This document shows, piece after piece, positions 60,657 through 64,000 of a stretch of DNA of 64,000 nt. Position numbers and translations under genes: made by a program. Under the pieces are notes generated by a model. That model worked only from the letters and a program-made list of their open reading frames with translations, did no database searches and was not told where the DNA came from. The first letter of the stretch is position 1. Each line of letters begins with the position of its first letter. Source of the DNA: Sansalvadorimonas sp965221135 (GTDB lineage Bacteria; Pseudomonadota; Gammaproteobacteria; Pseudomonadales; Endozoicomonadaceae); contig CBDCRZ010000127.1 of assembly GCA_965221135.1 (NCBI GenBank), positions 1-64,000 of the forward strand, given 5' to 3'.

Positions 60657-61529
60657 ATGACCCAATATGCTCAACGCAAACATTTTACCCGACCAAAGAA
60701 GATTCTTCTGGTTGCAGGACTGCTGAGTTCACTTCTCTCGGTTTACCTTGTGCAACCAAAAGCTGACGCGTCTCAGGCTAAGCTCTGCCAGCCTGACCTG
60801 CTTGTCCCTGCACAAACCAATCATGAGCAACCTGCTCACCTCGCTCTTATGACATGGGAATACACCCTGTTTCCGGACAAAGTCCCCAAAGCACAGACAC
60901 CGGAAGTAAAGCCCCTGAACGCTGGCGAGGTAGCCAGCCTGAAAACCCATATGACCCGCCGGCTCCCCCAGTACCATGAGCTGTTCAAGAATGTCGCAAG
61001 CAATCACGATCTGGACTGGCACCTTGTGGCAGCAATCTGTTATCAGGAATCCCACTGGCACCCCAAGGCCAAATCGCCCACAGGAGTGCGGGGCATGATG
61101 ATGCTGACCCTGCCAACAGCAAAAGAGGTGGGAGTAAAAAACCGTTTGAATGCAGAACAGAGTGTGCGGGGCGGAGTGCGTTATCTGAAACAACTTAAAA
61201 GACGTTTGCCGGAAGCTCTTCAAGAGCCCGATCGTACCTGGCAGGCTCTGGCCGCTTATAACATCGGCATGGGGCACCTTTACGATGCCCGCACTCTGGC
61301 ATCAAAGGCAGGAAAGAATCCCAACAGCTGGGCTGATGTCAGCCATTTTTTACGTAAACTGGAAGACCCGCTCTGGCATAAACAGACCAACTACGGCTAT
61401 GCCCGTGGCTCTGAACCTGTCACCTACGTGACCAATATTCAGCGTTACTATCGTTACCTGCAAAACCATCATGTATCGCGTATTCCGGCCATGGCTAAGA
61501 ACAGCTGCCAGAAAAGCAAGGTGCTTTAG
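60657..61529 (+). CDS. mltF: MltF-like lytic transglycosylase, short form
   Basis: A 290-residue protein matching the C-terminal catalytic domain of MltF. The catalytic Glu is in ICYQESHWHPKAKSPTG, and RGMMMLTLPTAKEVGVK and GGVRYLKQLKRRL follow. The N-terminus has a membrane anchor (ILLVAGLLSSLLSVYLV) and a short linker, but not the about 230-residue solute-binding-like domain normal for MltF. It cleaves peptidoglycan glycan strands at the membrane. Divergent purL and following tadA keep the usual gene order, so this is probably a shortened MltF. ATG 60657 follows AGGATGGA. Confidence 0.82.
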   Translation: MTQYAQRKHFTRPKKILLVAGLLSSLLSVYLVQPKADASQAKLCQPDLLVPAQTNHEQPAHLALMTWEYTLFPDKVPKAQTPEVKPLNAGEVASLKTHMTRRLPQYHELFKNVASNHDLDWHLVAAICYQESHWHPKAKSPTGVRGMMMLTLPTAKEVGVKNRLNAEQSVRGGVRYLKQLKRRLPEALQEPDRTWQALAAYNIGMGHLYDARTLASKAGKNPNSWADVSHFLRKLEDPLWHKQTNYGYARGSEPVTYVTNIQRYYRYLQNHHVSRIPAMAKNSCQKSKVL

Positions 61530-61549
61530 GGATCAAAGGCTTTTATACC

Positions 61550-62083
61550 TTAACCTTCTAGTTCTCGGGCCAGTTTGCGGGCTTTTTTCTTAGCCTTCCG
61601 GCGACGACGAAAAAAGTCAGATAACATAGTCGAACACTCTTCTTCCAAAACCCCGGAACTCACCTCCACCTTATGATTCAGTGAATCTCGCTCCAAAGCC
61701 TGATCCTGACTCTGAACAGCACCAGCCTTGGGTTCGGTAGCACCGTAAATCACTCGCCGAACACGACTGTGCACCAGCGCTCCTGCACACATGCCGCAAG
61801 GTTCCAGAGTCACATAAAGATCACAGTCCACCAGCCGGTAATTCTTCAGGGTACGGGCAGCGTCCTGCAGGGCCAGAACTTCAGCATGGGCACAGGGGTC
61901 AACACGTCCTATTGGACTGTTATATCCACGTCCAACAATCTTGCCCTGAAAAACCACAACAGCTCCCACAGGAACTTCTCCAACAGCCGCACCTAAACGC
62001 GCAAGAGCCATAGCCTCACGCATCCAGTGTTCATCATTGTTCTGATGCTGTTGTTGATGTGGCTGCTGTTGATGTTCCTGCAT
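61550..62083 (-). CDS. tadA: tRNA adenosine-34 deaminase TadA
   Basis: A 177-residue deaminase that makes inosine at position 34 of tRNA-Arg. The zinc site is CAHAEVLAL with the catalytic Glu, and LEPCGMCAGALVHSRV. The N-terminal 15 residues are Gln/His-rich (MQEHQQQPHQQQHQ), an unusual extension; the core begins MREAMALARLG. The C-terminus is lysine/arginine-rich. It is convergent with the mltF gene. Confidence 0.95.
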   Translation of the reverse strand: MQEHQQQPHQQQHQNNDEHWMREAMALARLGAAVGEVPVGAVVVFQGKIVGRGYNSPIGRVDPCAHAEVLALQDAARTLKNYRLVDCDLYVTLEPCGMCAGALVHSRVRRVIYGATEPKAGAVQSQDQALERDSLNHKVEVSSGVLEEECSTMLSDFFRRRRKAKKKARKLARELEG

Positions 62084-62174
62084 CGATAGCTACTCCCGAA
62101 AGCGGCTCGTAATAACCGCTCATAAAACGGCTGATCAAAAAAGAAGCCGCATTATAAGCCTCACCTTCAAGATG

Positions 62175-63038
62175 CTAAAGCCGCTGTAACAGTCCTTTAA
62201 GGTGAGGCTTGCCAGCTTCAGAGGCTAACTGGAAATCAATCTTGTCACCCGAACGGTTGTAGCTGAACAAAACACTGGAAGGAAGATAGGCCGGGGTTTT
62301 AAAAGCCACTTCAATAGAAAAAGGGTTGTCACCAATCAGAGGCTGCAGGCTGCCAAGACAGCGAGCCTTGGACCACATTCCATGAATAATAGGGCGTTTA
62401 AAGCCAAACAGCTTTGCGGTAGGCCCCCACAGGTGAATCGGGTTTCTATCACCTGATATAGCCGCATAATTACGGCCAAGGTTAGCGGGAAGCTGCCATG
62501 TCTGGACAATATCCAAAGGCGGGACAGGTTCTGGCTTGGGTTTATAGTGAGAACTACGAGAGTTTCCGGAAGAAGCATTCGACATACGATTCAAATTTGT
62601 GGTCACACTTTCCCAAACCGTTTCACCCGCGGCTTCTATACGGGTGATGATGTCGAACTCCTGCCCGGCATCGCCCTCTCTTACCTCTTCCGACAGCGCA
62701 CACTGCACATACAACAGCTCATTTTTCTCTATGGGTCGCATCTGTTGAATACGATTGCGCAGATGCACCATTCCCATAGGTTTAAAGGGCATAGCCGGGT
62801 CAGTTAACAGCTGTATATGCAGGGGAAAGGCTTGAGTATGCAGCCAGGTCGCTGGTAAATACCGGCTCTCAGAAAAATGGCAAAGCCGAGCATACTGGCG
62901 CACATTGTTAGTATCAGCCCGCACACCCTGCACGGCCACAGCCAGTGATGGCCATTCACCACTATGAGCCTTCTTTCTCAACGCCTTAGCGTAAAGGGAG
63001 AGCATCGACGGCATATGCTGGAGGACCCGGACTGTCAT
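62175..63038 (-). CDS. MaoC-like dehydratase domain protein
   Basis: A 287-residue protein with a C-terminal MaoC/hot-dog domain: GRNYAAISGDRNPIHLWG (the Asp/His catalytic pair), then GFKRPIIHGMWSKARCL. The first 170 residues resemble the N-terminal half of long MaoC proteins and include QGVRADTNNVRQYARLC. These usually hydrate 2-enoyl-CoA, and pair with a 3-ketoacyl reductase such as the next gene. The start at 63038 is an ATG; 63041 is a TTG. Confidence 0.82.
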   Translation of the reverse strand: MTVRVLQHMPSMLSLYAKALRKKAHSGEWPSLAVAVQGVRADTNNVRQYARLCHFSESRYLPATWLHTQAFPLHIQLLTDPAMPFKPMGMVHLRNRIQQMRPIEKNELLYVQCALSEEVREGDAGQEFDIITRIEAAGETVWESVTTNLNRMSNASSGNSRSSHYKPKPEPVPPLDIVQTWQLPANLGRNYAAISGDRNPIHLWGPTAKLFGFKRPIIHGMWSKARCLGSLQPLIGDNPFSIEVAFKTPAYLPSSVLFSYNRSGDKIDFQLASEAGKPHLKGLLQRL

Positions 63039-63113
63039 CAATAAACTCCCTTAACTTTTGTTGCAGATGCTTTTTTTAAAAGCCTTGATATAAAAAGTCT
63101 TTATTTGAAAATA

Positions 63114-64000
63114 TCAGGCACCAATCAAAGACTGACCACACACCCGCAACACCTGCCCGGTCACACCCGTTGAAGCCGGGCTGGCAAAAAAGCCAATGGT
63201 CTCGGCCACATCCACGGGTAAACCACCCTGTACCAGAGAGTTCACCCGGCGACCAATGACGCGAGTCATTACAGGTATGGCAGCTGTCATTTTGGTTTCA
63301 ATAAAACCAGGAGCCACTGCGTTGATGGTGATATTTTTCTCCCTAAGAGGGTCAGACATAGCTTTCACATAACCGGCGACACCCGCTTTAGAAGTGGCAT
63401 AGTTCGTCTGCCCAAAGTTGCCGGCCAGGCCACTGACGGAAGAGACGCAAACAATACGGCCATTTTCCCGAATCAGCTCCCGGTTCAGCAGCTCTTCATT
63501 AATACACTCTGCGGCAATGAGATTTATATTCAGTACGCTGTCCCATAGTTCCGGCTTCATATTGCCCAGTGTCTTATCCCGGGTGATACCGGCATTGTGC
63601 ACAACAACATCCACCCCGCCATGCTCCTTTTCCAGAGCATCAGCAATATCCCGAGGGGCATTAGGCGCAGTGATATCAATCGCCAGCGCAGTGCCTCCAA
63701 GACGTGTAGCAACTTTCTGCAAATCCGCACTGGCCTGGGGAATATCCAAACACACCACTTTGGCACCATCCCGAGCCATAACTTCAGCAATGGACAAACC
63801 AATACCACGGGAAGCACCAGTAACGAGAACTGTTTTACCCGCCAGAGGCTGAGACCATTCCATATCAGGCACTGCCCAGCCGTCCCTGACGGCCAACACC
63901 TGACCCGTCACATAAGCAGAACGGGGGGAGAGGGTGAAACGAAGTGGCGATGCCAGATGGCTCTGGGCTTTGTCTGCAACAGTGATCAGTTGCACCGTTG
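63114..64000 (-). CDS. 3-oxoacyl-ACP/CoA reductase, FabG4-like (partial)
   Basis: The frame is open to the window edge and lacks its N-terminus. Visible are a linker with SPRSAYVTGQVLAVRDGW and a full SDR domain: GKTVLVTGASRGIGLSIAEV (Rossmann), NAGITRD, SSVSGLAGN, YATSKAGVAGYV (catalytic Tyr-Lys) and NAVAPGFIETKM. The long type has an extra flavodoxin-like domain before the SDR; the visible linker agrees. It reduces 3-ketoacyl thioesters, together with the MaoC-like protein 73 bp downstream. Confidence 0.88.
   Translation of the reverse strand, partial: TVQLITVADKAQSHLASPLRFTLSPRSAYVTGQVLAVRDGWAVPDMEWSQPLAGKTVLVTGASRGIGLSIAEVMARDGAKVVCLDIPQASADLQKVATRLGGTALAIDITAPNAPRDIADALEKEHGGVDVVVHNAGITRDKTLGNMKPELWDSVLNINLIAAECINEELLNRELIRENGRIVCVSSVSGLAGNFGQTNYATSKAGVAGYVKAMSDPLREKNITINAVAPGFIETKMTAAIPVMTRVIGRRVNSLVQGGLPVDVAETIGFFASPASTGVTGQVLRVCGQSLIGA

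Overview
The window reads as a chromosomal segment of a host-associated marine gammaproteobacterium, most likely Endozoicomonas or a close relative (inference). The pointers are the gene order bcp / AI-2E-family permease / tusA-like / bepA and purL / mltF / tadA, a class II DAHP synthase, an ShET2/EspL-type type III effector candidate, and a giant repeat protein ending in a RAP domain.

Layout. (1) 1-22261: a lambdoid-type prophage whose left end lies outside the window. On the minus strand are head and packaging genes (Z-like tail, FII-like, capsid E, decoration D, ClpP-type protease/scaffold, portal B, W, terminase A and Nu1). Next come a lysis cassette, an orphan ParB-methyltransferase, HNH nuclease, a late-regulator-like gene, a P4-type primase-helicase, a DUF669-like protein, a Sak4-like ATPase and an excisionase-like HTH. 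An unknown two-gene unit (17545-19640) and a serine-recombinase cassette with DUF2924 close the element, and a DUF3489 protein sits in the middle. tRNA-Ser(GGA) follows. (2) 22.6-26.8 kb: core genes (peroxiredoxin, permease, TusA-like, BepA). (3) 26.9-35.0 kb: a scarred accessory island. It holds SDR, cupin, JmjC-type hydroxylase and MFS genes, small ORFs, two orphan genes, and relics of a LysE/RhtB exporter and a MocR regulator. It ends at tRNA-Pro(CGG). (4) 35.4-47.5 kb: glutaminase, NhaC, S1-domain protein, cyclophilin, acyltransferase, Sel1 protein, PhoX with tandem Pho boxes, class II DAHP synthase, and an orphan IlvM-like ACT protein behind an isoleucine-rich leader peptide and attenuator. 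(5) 47.6-56.2 kb: YbjN-like protein, EspL/ShET2-like effector, SseA, small envelope proteins, the DUF1601-like/RAP protein flanked by 35-bp direct repeats, and an IS66 relic. (6) 56.3-64 kb: purL, a short MltF, tadA, a MaoC-like protein and the start of a FabG-like reductase.

Frameshifts cluster in accessory genes: both lysis genes of the prophage, and the SDR, MFS and an unknown island gene. Long core genes such as purL (1303 codons) are intact, which favours real decay over general sequence error. The most interesting signals are the RAP/repeat protein with its flanking repeats, the IlvM-type attenuator, the EspL-like effector with a spaced Cys-His-Asp set, the dense GTCAACC cluster in the prophage, and the decaying JmjC/cupin island.
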